DNA from: Seminavis robusta
Taxonomy: Eukaryota > Bacillariophyta > Bacillariophyceae > Naviculales > Naviculaceae
Assembly: GCA_903772945.1 (NCBI GenBank)
Contig: CAICTM010000317.1
Coordinates: forward strand, 1-64,000
Direction of reading: 5' to 3'
DNA length: 64,000 bases
In this document: positions 20,043 through 32,879 of the stretch, piece by piece
How the letters are laid out: every line of letters starts with the position of its first letter
Position numbering within the stretch: the stretch's first letter is position 1
Notes under the pieces: generated by a model
The model's database searches: none
What the model saw: the letters and a program-made list of their open reading frames with translations, nothing else
What the model was told of the DNA's origin: nothing
Program-made: the position numbers and the translations under genes

Positions 20043-23000
20043 CTAAACCGAGATTTCATCTGAGATATCGTCCAAGATTCCATGAGTTGTTGCCTTCCCC
20101 AAAGGAGGTCGCATCACAACCTGTGCTTCGTTGCCATGGCTGCTGGAGGCTTCCTGTTTGATGGAATCGGTGGAAAACGAAGCCATGGTTGATTGATGTT
20201 GAGGATGAGTGTTTTTTCGCTTTTTGGTTTGCTCACTGTCCGCAGCCAGAACCTCTGCATGTCCATTGCTACTGCTGTGAAGAGCAACCAAGCCTGTCCT
20301 GGGCCCCACCAATGACAATATCACAGGCAAGAGAATCAAACCATGAGCAATCCCAAGTACAACCATTCCAAAGAAGGCCAAAAAGACAGTCATGAAGATC
20401 TTGGTAGAGGAGATGCACAGAGGTACGATTCCAAGAAAAGTTGTCAAACCTCCCAGCATGATGGATGCCCCCATGGTCTCGAGTGTCTCCTTGACGCGTT
20501 CATTCCGGGTCTTGTCGGGTGAAGTCTCATAGTATCTCATAAGGATGTGCAATAAGAAGTCCACCAAGAGACCAACCGACACAACCACACATATGTAAAA
20601 GATACCGTTGATGTGGAGACCAAAGAACTGCAGCGTTCCAAGAAAATTCACATATAACATGACAATCATGGGTGTTACAAAGCACACAGCAGTCCAGTGT
20701 GGAATTAGAACAAAGGCAATGACAGTCAAAGCAACAACCCCAGAGACAACTGTGAAGTACAGCTCCTTCACCGAGACATCATATGCTTCCCAGTAGAAGA
20801 GCATCTCATCAAAGAAGAAGAATCTGGAGAGCGATGGAGGGTGATAAGATGGCAATGTTAGCAGAAGAAACGGATACACAACCATTGTTGTTTCCCAAGA
20901 GCCTACTCACGACCATCCGCCCTTGGGCTTGCCCAAATTTGCTGGTTGTGTTGCGCCTACCGCCCTTTGCTTATGCAGCAGGTCAATCTGTGCTTCCACA
21001 GAATCCAAATCAATGTCAGTAAGGAAGAGCCAACATCGCGACGCGGTGATGTTTCCAGACTCATCTCGCACGATGTCTTGGCCATAGATCTCTCGTACAG
21101 TGGGTTGTGCAAGAGCCAGGTTCAACTGTTCAATGAAGGTGAGGTTCTGAATGAAGGCAAACTCTGGCTGGTCGGAAAACTCCGTAGCCAGCTGCTGGAA
21201 ATCCCTCACCCAGCAAAACGGTTTCACGTCCGTGGCTGGGGCTCCGTCTACCCCTGTCAGGTTGACTGTACTGCTGCTGAGCTCTTCCAAAGACTCAAGG
21301 TCGTTGACATATTGAACCATCTGGGCCTGCATGTCCGGATCTGTTTGATCGATATTTCGAAAGTACACAGCAATTGGACGAACCACTGAGGCATAGTTTT
21401 CAAAAGAGTTGAGCACATCTCTGAGATAGCTGTCATCTGGCACAAAATCTCCAACCTTGAACTGAACCAAGAAAGATAATGAGAAGCCCACAGGGTCAGT
21501 GCGATGGGACTTGAGAGTGGCGACAACAAGTTCTAGCTCTCTTTCTTACCTCTTGCGTCAAGAGAGTTGCACTATAAGCACAACATCCAAATAAAGCCCC
21601 GAACAGCACAAGAACAAGAGCTTTCATGTGTGGCCGCAACAGAATTTCGGCGTAGGTACTCATGATGCGCTCTGGTATGCTCTTGGTACAAGTCTCAGAG
21701 TTCTCAGAAGAGGTGGTACTGCCAGCCGAGCCCTCCGTTTCCAGAGCAGCGTCCTTGATAGCAGGCATTGTGGAGTCCTCTTGGACTTCCTCATCATCCT
21801 CTGTTTGCTTTTCGGGAAGCCAAAAACAGCAATCTCGCTTCTTTGCTTGGATTCGTCGTTCATCCAAGACAATGAATGCAGGGAACAACGTGATTTGGAA
21901 GACGAAGTCAATAAAGATGGTAGTAAAGGCGTACATGCAAAGCCACCGCACACCTGGCAAGCTGGACATGAGTCCAAGGAGAAAGGCAAATATTGTTGTG
22001 ATGGTAGTCAACGAAATGCTGTGGGCTACCTCAACCATGGTGATTCGGATACGTTCCAGCACGTCCAACGTTGGGTCTGTTCGAAAGTATGCGCCTGCAA
22101 TGATATAGGTATCATCAAGTCCAATGCCAAAGATTACGAAAGGTAGAATCTGTGTGATGCTCGTGAAAGGAACTCCACACAGGAACATGAGCCCAGTGCC
22201 CGCCATGAACGACATGCTGATAGTCAAGACGGCCAAAGCCCCAAGCAAAGTCCGAGACTTGGCATGCACGTGGCCAAATCCATAAGATGCAAAGGTCACG
22301 GCCACAAAAGAGCACATCATGATTCCCACCAGAGGGACGAGCCACAAGTCAGCTGATAGAGATTATAGATAGGTGAGTGTTTGGTCTGTGATTGAAAAGA
22401 TTTAAACGAAGCAGTATTCGGACGCTCACCTTCTATGGCTCTTTGATACTCGACCTCATAGGCATAGATTGTGATCTGTCAGCAGGTTTGTTGCAGCAGC
22501 AATTTTCAGAACAATGGATGATTAGGATCAAATAGCAAAAGGCAGATGTGGTTTGTTGTGGAGCCCCTTTGCACTTACAATGTCCATTTCCAAGATTTTG
22601 TCACCGGATTCTTCGTCTTTTTGGCTCCATTCTCTGCGGAGGTCATCCAAGCGCTCGAGCATTTTGGATTCAAAGGCATTGCTGTCATCTACATCGGGAA
22701 TCTCCACTGTGACGAGGAAGGATTGGGCAGAAGTCAAGTTTCCAGTGGCATCCTTCTTCCAGTTGCCGAGAATTGAGTCATGGTACACTGGAGAGCCATT
22801 GGCAAACTCAAAGGGTGAAAGTGCCTGGCGCAATTCCTCATCAGAGTGCACTTGCTCTTGAAAGACATCCAGCTCATGGTGATCGAAATAGCCCGTAGCA
22901 CTGAGGACACGACATGTCTTGACTCCTTCAAAGTCTATGTACGTGCCCTGGAGGCAGAGTTCATTGTATCCCTCCGTGTCCCGGATTGTATCAACGCCCA

Positions 23001-23533
23001 AGAACACCCGTTCCATTGCCCCCGTGGTCAAGACATTGCCTCCATCCTTGTGCATCATGAGTGCAATCTTGCGGACAGTATCAGGGAATCCTTCGTCCGA
23101 GTACACCCAATCTTTGTGCTGGGATTTTATTAAGAATACGTTAGGAGACGACGATCCAACTATGTGCATCATCTGTTCCTCTCACAAGCAAATGACTTAC
23201 CATGGCTGGTTGGCTTCCAGTGGGTGTGAAGACCGCATCGAATTCCAGTACCAGCTCAAAGTTGGTAAAGAACCCCACAGTGATTAGCGCCAAACTTAGA
23301 AAAGAAATTCCATACACAAAGGTTTTGGGACGGCGAGAAGCAAAAAGGGAGGAAGCAACAACAGCCTTTGTCATGCCACCATGGACCCATTGGGTAGCAG
23401 CAGTCCACGGAGCAAAGACTGGTTTTCGAGAAGCAGTCATTCCTGTATCGTTGGCAGCTTCCAAGCCGACTCCGTCGTCGACCTTTACGGCGTGGATATC
23501 GGATGGAGGCAATGTTATTTCAGATCGGTTCAT
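20043..23533 (-). CDS. Patched/NPC1-like sterol-sensing-domain RND permease, six exons
   Basis: Exons on the minus strand are 23533-23201, 23118-22579, 22475-22430, 22352-21550, 21461-20911 and 20823-20043. All introns are GT-AG and phases agree, giving about 1017 residues. The order is: one N-terminal membrane helix (TFVYGISFLSLALITVGFF); a first luminal loop; a five-helix sterol-sensing domain with FGIGLDDTYIIAGAYF; an acidic cytosolic linker (about 480-530); a helix and second luminal loop; then a second helix bundle with VSVGLLVDFLLHILMRYY. The GxxxDD and GxxxD motifs in helices 4 and 10 are the proton-relay hallmark of this family (Patched, NPC1, Dispatched). Transport of sterols or other lipids is the family default. 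The 46-bp third exon is short but preserves frame. Confidence 0.88.
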
Positions 23534-26209
23534 CTTGTTTGAAAGACCTCTCTACGATCTTCAGAAGCTTCGATTCTGAAAGACTAGACGAGATAAGACC
23601 AAATGAGAGACTCTGCAAACCTTTGACTGGCTGTTCCTTCCCAAGCCAGGTTGATGACAAGGTATGTGCAAACGAGGCAAATTTCTTTTTGAATTGTGAG
23701 GGCTGCTTTTCTGCATGGACACAAGAACCACCACACGAGTGAGCAAACCTGCTTGATTGCTTGATTGTGTGGCTTACGGTAATAGGAGCGGAGGGTTGTA
23801 ATCTTTTCGGTCCCTGTTGTTAAGTGGAGCAGTCCAGTACTTGAGAAAAGCCTTTTAAGAGTCAAGGCACCTATGATTTTACCGAAAATCGTTTGACAAC
23901 CTGCAACAACCAGCGTGTTCTCCGGCCGTGGGAAATTCCACACGGAGTATTGCAACTCGGAACCGAGACACCTATCCTGGGAGTTAATATTGACAAGAGT
24001 CCACCAAAAGAGCTGGTGGTGTTGCTCGTTGCTCCAAGAGAAAGCGATTCAATTCAGTCGAGCAAAAGACACTGGCCAGCTAGCTAATCAGCGAGCACAC
24101 GGAGAGGGCTCTGGTCTCGTAAAAACCACAACCCCTTGGGAACAAGCTTGTTTCTGCAGTATTCCAACCTACTGGTAGGTGTATCAGTTCGGTGAAACGG
24201 GCTAGCTAGCTAGCTAGCCCAGCAGGAACAGTTGGACGTAGATTTGCACCAAAAGGCGCCGTGCTTTTGTTTGCGGCTGGCACTCCGGTACGGTACCCTG
24301 CTCGGGCCCTTAAGGCAAGGACGCTTCTGGCTGGAACCCACTGGGACGATAGATAAATGGAATGGCCCGTCGTCAGGTTTGGAGATGGCTGCAAAAAGTC
24401 TTGTATGTCCCGGCCCGGTTGCACTGGAACCAACATTTCGTACAGTTACTGCAATGACATGGTCGTAATGGCGGATTCATAGTCGTGTCATTTGATTCCA
24501 TTTGGCAGGATCACTTCTTCCATGGCTTGGCATGGCAAACTTGGCCGACAGGGCCGTCAATTCAAAAACGGTAGTGTTACGACGAATCGTGCAGAAAAGA
24601 GTGTTAAAAGAGTGTTTAAAATTAGTGATGACCAAACCACTCGTAGATACTAGGCTTTGTGGGTTGGGGACCGTCGTCGTTTTCCCGATGGACGAACTTT
24701 ACCCAGAACTGGAAGGACGCTGATTGGGTTGACCCACGAGACGGCAAACAAATCGGGTTTGGTTGCGTCCCTTGCCCAACGTGACCGTGCATCTCGGATG
24801 CCAAGATCATGCTAAAAACTTGTATGTTCTGCTCTGTTTACCGTTTGGGACAAGATCTAGAATCGTCTTTGAGGGGGGCTACTTTGGGCAAGTTTCCGCA
24901 AACATGTTCCTGTGAATTGTGGCTTTCCAAAATTGGACCGGTGCCATTTTGTTCATTCCAATAGTTGCTGTGAGGGGTTATCTCATGACGCAACGTCGTT
25001 GTGGAGCGACGCTTGAAACGAGGGACGATGGGGAGCTGTTGGTGGAGAACGTTGTGCAAACGAGCGATGGGATCATGCCGCTGAACACGGACAAGGTTGA
25101 CAAATCGGTTTCATCAGAATAAATATGGATCGTCATCATCATCGTTACGGTTGGGATCAGGAAGATGTGGGGTGCATGGTTGGAATCGCGAGCACCTGGT
25201 TGCACGTAGCGAAAAATGGCAAACGGCCACTCATGGTCACGACTGATAGGCTGAGTCTATTGGTTCTGGTTGCTGTCTGATTGTTTCTTGACCACTACTA
25301 TTGTGAGCTTCTTGAGCTTGATAGAGGGAAATCTTCGGGCACAGAGAGCCGTGCATGGCGATAAACAGCCATGGACGACCATAAAGCGTGCTTCTCTCGT
25401 AATACATGGATATCTATAGATACCTACACCAGCAATGTTGGGTACCTAGATGGTTGAATGGCTTACTGTTCCCAGTCCGTCACGGCAGGCATAGATCTCA
25501 GGCTCGCTTGCAAAAAAAGTCTTGGTGGCAAAGACACAACTTAACTGTCGATTTGGGGGCGGGAAATGCAACCTCCTGTACCTCTGAAAGGAACTCTCAA
25601 TGCCAGACGGAGACATTGTCAAATTTTAGTTGTGTATCTACGGTATGCATTCAGGCACCCATAAAATGTACTAGTAGCTTGTGCATCCAGAAACAAGTAC
25701 TTAATTAAATAGATACGTTAAGGAGCGAGGGGGGCGAGGCTAGGCAATGCGCATCCATGTGTCTATCTGTCTACAGTACGGTACTGTACCGGTATCTGTG
25801 GAGATAGTGGAGCCTTCACCTTATTGAAAGTTGGCTTGAAGTATCCACGGTAACCTCCCACGATGACCTTGATGGGGAAGCATTACTGTGGCGGGTCGCA
25901 AGCGGCACTCAATAGATGCTTTGATCATTCTTGCGTCAAAAGAAGAACACGAGAGCGAGAAACCGGAACTCAAGGAACACAGCTACTGACCGGTAATACA
26001 TCGTCCACAGTAGGCGGATAATCACCCAATCTCCACAGGTACTGTATCTGATCCATTGCCTTCGAAGAGAGGTCTCATTGCTTCTTTCTTTATAGAAGTC
26101 TTGATCTATCTCATCATCAGAGACTGACTGCAGTGGTTGGATGATCGATACGGTACGATAGATGGACCACAACTGAGTTAGTTGATTGTACAAGACCAAG
26201 AAGAACTAG
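23534..26209. other. Long intergenic region, no supported gene
   Basis: About 2.7 kb. Holds a GGCTAGCTAGCTAGCTAGCC run near 24200-24220, GGTACGGTACC near 24288, and a GTACGGTACTGTACCGGTA run near 25778-25796. Short frames on both strands lack family features or leader sequences. Confidence 0.5.
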
Positions 26210-28048
26210 ATGACTACCATTACCGACACGACCAGTATGAGTGCTTCCGCCAGAACAGCGCTGAGTTTGCTGTATGACACGGAACTGTTTCTGCGCCGTC
26301 AATTGCAGGCAACGGCCTATGGAGGCGGCGAACAACAACCACCCGTAGATGGCATGCACCCCAGTCTTGCCGATTCGTCCGTGTACAATAATAATAATCC
26401 ACAACCGCAAAGCGAAACATCACAGTCGCGCGGTCGGACCGTCTTGACGATTCTGTACCTCTGTGTGTTGGGATTGTGTTTTGTGGTGCCCGTCTTTTAC
26501 TACTTTCGTCTCCATTGTTTTGAAGAAAATGCGCGACGAGAACTCGAACTCGACTTTTCCGCGGCGTTGGAATTGTCGACACAACATCGAGACGAAAATA
26601 GAGCCGCTAGAAGAAAATACATTGAAGAACGAAGAGCCAGAATCGTACAGTTGATGATGCCCGTACGAATGGTGAGTGATTTGTACAGTACCACCAAAAA
26701 CAAAGCAAAAAGAGGGCTAGGCTAGCCAGCTAGGAGGACCCCAAATTTGCTATTTGCGACGATTGTGCCGTCTGACTGACATGTTTTCTTACTGACATTC
26801 CACAGATTCTGAAAGAGGAAAATTTTCCAGAGTTGGTGGATGGCCCTGACAATCACAATAGCAGCAGCAACAGCACCCCTGACAATCCTCCTCCCAAACC
26901 TGTCCAGCGAGCAGGGAGTTTCTTGAACTTTAACTTTGAAAGTGAAAAGTACAAGGCACCAAAAGATGATGATGACGATGATGATGCATCACAAGAAGTA
27001 CAAGCACAAGAACACGACAACAATATCAGTAATGACACTGAAACAGTACCTCAAGCTGCCAAAAACGATTTGGAGGATGACAGTCCCAGACAGGAGCACG
27101 GTGTCATTGAGGCAAAATCACAGGACGAGGAGGAGCAAGGAGGAGAAAGCCATCACAGCTCTCCAGGACATGTAGCAGGAGGAGACGATCCACCCAAAGA
27201 AGCGTTGCAAAATAATCCTTATGATGACGAAGAAACCCTGCAGATTCGAATTCCAGTTCCAGGGCTTCCCATGGGTGGAAGTTGCTTTCTGGATCCAACT
27301 AGACAACCCCAGAGACAACAACAACAAGGTGATGATGAGCGAGAAATGAGATTGACGCCTGGGCATTGCACCATCTGTTTATCCAACTACAAGGTACGTA
27401 AGAAAGGAAGAAACAACAACCGTCCGTGGCTAGGGGCAATATTTAGAATGGCTAGAATTTCAATTGGATTCTTGCTGACATTATAATTCTGCTGCTTGTT
27501 TTGTTTCCTCTGACCAGGTTGGATCGGATATTGTATGGTCGTCCAATGAATCCTGTGATCATCACTTCCATGCCAGTTGCATTGAAAAGTGGCTCATGAA
27601 ACAAAGAGAGGGACCCTTGTGTCCCATTTGCAGAAGAGATTTTGTGGTGGACCCCCTCGATTTGTTGGAAGAAGACAACAACAACCATAATATCCACAAC
27701 ATTAATAATGATATCAGTGCGGATGAAGAACAAGGCATCGAAACACCCATGTTTCAGTGGGACCCAGCCACACTGTCGATGGAGGAGGAGGAGGAGCTAG
27801 GTGGTATTGTTGTAATGGCACCAGGAGAACAGCAGGAAACAAGTGGACACAGAACAATTCACATTGACAACCGGGTTACTACAGCACAGTTGGAAGAAGG
27901 AGATGTTGGCGGACCCTCATCAGACGAATCCGGAAACAACACAGGAGGCAACACCATTGATGTGGAGAATCCTTCGTCAACTAATAGTAACCATGCTCCA
28001 GATGAGACCAACGAAAGCACCGAAGGCGGAGTGTCGGCCCAGTTGTAA
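26210..28048 (+). CDS. Transmembrane RING-H2 protein, likely E3 ubiquitin ligase, three exons
   Basis: Exons are 26210-26671, 26806-27393 and 27518-28048, all junctions phase 0, giving 526 residues. A membrane helix lies near residues 77-96 (TILYLCVLGLCFVVPVFYYF). It is followed by a charged Arg/Glu helix (ARRKYIEERRARIVQ). The second exon encodes an acidic disordered stretch with a DDDDDDD run. The RING-H2 finger spans the exon 2/3 junction: CTIC, then ESCDHHFHASCIEKWL, then CPIC, a complete C3H2C3 set. RING-H2 proteins of this layout are membrane E3 ligases that recruit E2 enzymes on the cytosolic face. The acidic tail after the RING is unassigned. Target and compartment are unknown. Confidence 0.85.
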
Positions 28049-28677
28049 AAAGTCGGAGTTGGCTGCACTGCACAGATGCTGGCTGGGGCAGAAGGAAATG
28101 GTCGAGGCCCCGAGAGAAAGTCTGATTCAAAAGTTGGGCGGAGGTTCCGTGAGTGATAATGTGCGTCGTCAACAGTAGACACGGTGAGTCGATGTTTTCG
28201 ACAGATTCGGCACAGGTTTGCCCACTGGGATGGGTGGTTGCTGGCGGTTTTTTGGCTTGGCTGCAGTGTGTCCAAAGCCAAGCACGACATGGGAGTTCGA
28301 CGAGTAAAGGTTGCTTGATGCGATAACAACAAGTGGGTGGCACAAAAGGGTTGCTCGCGTTGCAGTCTCCTTTGCCAACATCCCTGCGACTTCAATTTCC
28401 CTTTGCTGGCTCAGTGCTACCGTAGTTCATCGCTTGCGTTGTGCAACGAAAATGAGGCCAGCCGTCTTTGTGAGGTAGACGATGGGAGTGAAGACTCCTA
28501 TGGGGAAACAGAGAGACGCTCTTTGCATACCAAAGTAGAATTAACAAGATTAGCTGACTTTGCACATGCTTTTTCTCAAAAAGACCGTTTTATAAGCAAC
28601 TGACACCATGTAAGAGAATGGTTTATTCGACCGACTTTTGTGTTGGGGCGGACGTCTCAATTAATGATGTTGGGCAT
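28049..28677. other. Intergenic between converging genes
   Basis: The RING-H2 gene and the LRR gene end toward each other here. Nothing else is supported. Confidence 0.5.
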
Positions 28678-31600
28678 CTAAATGAGACAAACGCAATAGC
28701 AACCGCAGAGCTGACTGGAACAAGTGAAGTCCAAGAAACCCGAAAGCGCGCAAAAGTCAGACGGGATGGTCCCCGTAATCAATGTGTCGGAGAAGGCCAG
28801 ACCTTTTAAATTGGGTGTCCAACCTGACACAAAGGAATGGGATAGAGTGCCTTGAATGTTCGTGCTGCGTATGTTTAGATACTCCAAATAGTGCAACCTC
28901 GAGAGTTCCAATGGCAACGTCCCGGTCAATGCCGTTTCGCTGACAATCAAAGTTCGGAGACTGTTTCCCAGCAAACCAATCTCTGTGGCGATTGTGCCTG
29001 TTAAAAGGTTGCTGTCCAAGTGCAGCTCGCCCAGACGAGAAAGCCCAGAGTATAGTTCTCGAGGAATGGTTCCCTCCAAAGCGTTGTCGCACAAGGCAAG
29101 GTAGAACATGGATGATAGCTTCGAGAGACTGGGTGGAATCGTACCCGTCAGCGAATTGAGCCTCAAGTTTAGAAGTTTCAACTGCCCAGCTCCCAAGGAC
29201 CCATACTCAACAGGGATTGTTCCGGTCACCGGATTAGATGTCACCCGGAGAATTTGGAGCCGCGATAGAGACCCAAGCTCCGAAGGGAGACTTCCAGTCA
29301 AGCAAGTACTGGTGAAATCCAAAACCTGCAAGCTATCAGAGAGCTGCCCAAGTGTCGAAGGCAAGACACCGCGAAGGTTATCATACTTGGAGAGACTCAT
29401 GTAGAAGAGATTCGTGAGTTTTCCAAGTTCAGAAGGCAAGGACCCCGTGATCAGTGGCTGAATATCCATCGACAAGAGCCGTAGTGAGCTTAGCAGGCCA
29501 ATCTCAGACGGGATTCTACCAGTGAATGAGTTAAAATCTGCAAAGAAAAACTGGAGGTCCGACAACAAACCCAGCTCCGTGTTCAGTCGCCCCCCGAGCT
29601 CGGGATTGCTGCACAAACCGAGAACCTGGCAAGGAATAGGTGATACATGAGTGACATGCATCATGTGTCGTCACGACAGGCGGGGTACACTGTGTACACC
29701 ATCTCTGCACTTACTTGTAGCTTTGAGAGAAGAAAAAGTTCCGGTGGTAGGGTACCCTGCAAGCTGGTGGATGGAGGAAACGAAGCAACCATGTCCGAGT
29801 CAGTCTCGATCCATGTAAGCAAGAACCTTCGCTGCATCCGCTTCTCATCAAGGTCTTCCAAAACTTACTGATTGTGGTACGGCCAGAGGCGTCGATAAAC
29901 TCCATTCTCATCGCAGTAGTTCTGTAAGTGCACATGGTCTTCCTCCGACACGTGGTGGTGGTGTTCACTCGCACCTTCGAGATTCTCATGGTGGACAGCA
30001 TCCATCGTAACGTGATTCGCTGGATGCACGAGGCTGCCTCCCTCGTGCGTCTCTGCAGCAGTGTGATTAGGAAAGTCGTGGTGGCGCCCCGTGGCAGCGA
30101 GCATAGGAGTCTCGTGATGATGATGTTGATGCCCTTCTTGTAACTGACGGCGATGATGATGTCCGCTGGCATGGGGTATCAGATCCTGCCAATGGATACC
30201 ACCCGCATGTACTCCACTATCTCGGAATCGTTGCACCATGCCTTGAACGGCCTGGTCTGCAGTGATATTAACCAGACTTTCAAAGTCCATCTTTGTAGTC
30301 CAGGAGCACTCGGACACATCATAGGAGAGCCAATGATTCGACACCGTCCACTGCGGTCCTAGAGTGGCAAAGTAAAAAGTTGCGAGAGCGTATCGCTGTA
30401 TTTGACGCCAAGTGGGATATTCGTCGAGATGTGGATCTTGGGTCATCCATTGCAAGGCTTGGACTTGGGGTGAATCAGCGGGGCCCTCCTGTATGCGTTG
30501 TCGGGTGGAAGCGGGTAAGTGTTCACAGAAAGCAGCATCTTTGCACGGGTCGAGCATGCCCCCCATGTTGAAGGAGGTATCAACAGAACGATTGCTTCCT
30601 CCACTGCCAGAAAAGAATACTTGCGGATTGGATCCCTCACTGGATTCTCTCCCGCTTGCTTCCTTGCCGGCCATCACATTGATTGTCACTATTACCGCTG
30701 TAACGACCAATACGGCCAACCAAATCCAGCATCGCTTGCACTCAAAAAAGGCCATCATCATGCCCTGTCGGTCCTCTTTGCTTCTCCTGCTGTTGTTTCC
30801 AGTAGCAGAAGAAACTGGTACGGCAGACTGGAAGTTCGTGTGCCGTCTATCATTGGAGTCAGCCCCTTCCGGAACCAAGGTAGCATGCACCAGCTGAGAA
30901 TCGATGCCTGTTGGTCGTTGGCGATCAGCGCTCGGGGCCTCGGGATCATACTCCCGTTGGGGGCGAGTTCCTCTTCTTGGGTGGAACGAGACAGCGCTAG
31001 TACACATGTTCAGGCTGTCTTGCTCGCTTGAGTCGTCGCCGTCGCCGTCACGATCCCCAATCTGAATGCTCCCCTGGGTGGAGAGGTTGTCATCTGTCAT
31101 ACTAGTAGAGATCCCGTCGACTGCAATGGCCCCCACCACGGAGGAACATCGCGCTGCCATGTCCGAGATCCAAGCTTTGTTCGCGTCCATAATGTCTTCT
31201 TTGAGAAGCTGCGTCGGCACGTGTTTTTGATCATCATCGTCTTGACCATCGACCTTGGAATGTGGTAATTGCCGAGGTGCGCCTCGTAAGGGGTACTCGT
31301 TGTGGCGTTGATGATACATGTAATGATCTACCATTTCTAGTTCCTTGGCGTCTTTATTGCTTGGGGGGTTCTCTACCATGCCTACACTGTGTGCTACATG
31401 TAGTAGAACATTGGCGTCTTGTCTTTGGTCTTCAACGTCACTGTCATTTATTGTGGCAGCCCCAGCTGCAGCATCGCATGCTTGTGTTCTTCCAGTATCT
31501 TTCTCTGCAGCAGTACCCAATGCTTCTTCTCCTTGGGCTTGGGGCACTCCGCTTGCATGCAGGGTAGCACCGAGGGTAGCAGAGCTTTGCCCCGCTTCTT

Positions 31601-31760
31601 GCTGTCGTTGCTTCTCTGCTTCACGCAGCATTCTGGCAAGCTCACTGGGCGGAATGGTGTTGCAATCACAGTCGCTGAACTCATCATGATCGTGGCGGCC
31701 ATTGTCATTGCCATTGCCGTGTCCATGCGCAGTCCTCCTGTGGTCTTCAGACATGTTCAA
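28678..31760 (-). CDS. Single-pass LRR membrane protein with His-rich insertion, three exons
   Basis: Exons are 31760-29869, 29763-29715 and 29625-28678. The two introns (105 and 89 bp, GTAAGT..CAG) keep frame, giving 962 residues. The N-terminal 340 residues are hydrophilic and disordered. One membrane helix lies at about 345-363 (WIWLAVLVVTAVIVTINVM). The N-terminal LRR cap (YALATFYFATLGPQW, WLSYDVSECSW, CDENGVYRRLW) is interrupted by a histidine-rich stretch. About ten plant-type leucine-rich repeats follow (LTGSLPSELGSLSRLQIL pattern, LxGxIPxE). There is no kinase domain. The micro-exon 29763-29715 encodes exactly one repeat edge (LQGTLPPELFLLSKLQ). Diatoms carry large families of such proteins. 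A role as a surface receptor is inferred; ligand is unknown. Confidence 0.85.
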
Positions 31761-32724
31761 CTAGTTTTGAGGAAGTCCAACAGCAATCAGACAACCTGGA
31801 GATGTACCACCGTATAGCGAGAGCGTCTTCTTGAAGAGAGAGTCCTCTTCAAGCAAAGTACATGTAATAACTGCAGTGCAGACAGGGCAATCACTTAGCT
31901 GCCTGATACAGTACCGGTACTTTGATAATGGTATGTCAATGAGGAATAATCCGCAAACTCAAGCTCCAGCGTGTGCAGTGCGTGTGCTTTGGTTTAGTAA
32001 CGTTGAGTGGTTTTACTTCATCGATAAAAGGTAGCTTGTGCGCTTGTGCCAAGCTACTGCCTAGCTAGCTTTGCCTTCACTCATCATGGAAATGCACTTC
32101 CAGCGGAGCAACACGAACAAGCGGAACATAATAATTTGAGCTACTGTATTTTGCGGGTTGGTGGTACCGGTACTTGAGCAGCACTTGCATTGAGCTCACT
32201 TACTTACGTGGCTGTCCTCAATGTCTACAGTACAGTACCGGTGGTACCGGTCCTGTAGATGTAATGTATGTCTACAGTGTAATCGCATGATCGGATCACC
32301 TTCCCCTTTCACGGAAATGGAACCGCGAAGAAAGTGCTCCAAACTTCAAACTTCAAAGCCTTTCAACCACCTGCAATCTGCGTAGCTTCTGCATGTTGTA
32401 GTATGTTGTCTTGCCAGCTGGCTGAGCTTCCACTTCAAACTCCAAGTAAGTACCGTAAGAAGTAGACTAAGTAAGCTGCGAAGGATTACTCCATCCAGTA
32501 TGGGTACTCAGTAATTAATGACGTCAGTGGTTAAGCAGACCACAAAGAACATTACTCTCCGAAAGGCAACTAAATCTCATATGCTCCAATAATATATAGA
32601 GGATGCCGTAAGCTATGACTCAAAAAGAACATGTTGGTGGCACAAGGTGTTAGTACCGTACTGATGCTTCAGTCCGGAATCGAATCTTGTACAACGTCTA
32701 CCAGATAAGGGAAGCTCCAAATGG
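31761..32724. other. Intergenic, palindrome-rich, no gene
   Basis: Upstream flank of the LRR gene. Contains GGTACCGGTAC near 32162-32173, and AGTACCGGTGGTACCGGTCC near 32234-32253. No supported frame. Confidence 0.5.
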
Positions 32725-32787
32725 GCAAAAACGTTTCGTCAGTCTGTGCCCATAGGTATTAGCTGTAGACTGACGAAACGTTTTTGC
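32725..32787. repeat. Perfect 21-bp inverted repeat with 21-nt loop
   Basis: Left arm 32725-32745 (GCAAAAACGTTTCGTCAGTCT) and right arm 32767-32787 are exact reverse complements, separated by 21 nt. Complementarity does not extend outward. It could fold as a stable RNA hairpin or be the footprint of a small element. It lies 92 bp before the candidate transposon end at 32880. Confidence 0.8.
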
Positions 32788-32879
32788 TGGATTGATGACT
32801 TCCTCATCTCACAGAGCTTGCACAGTCGATTGGATTGACTGAAATCGCTGATTTTCATGGGATTTCGAAAATGTGAGGT

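Noticed and set aside
20946-21389. 147-codon plus-strand frame
   Set aside because: Antisense to exon 5 of the sterol-sensing-domain permease.
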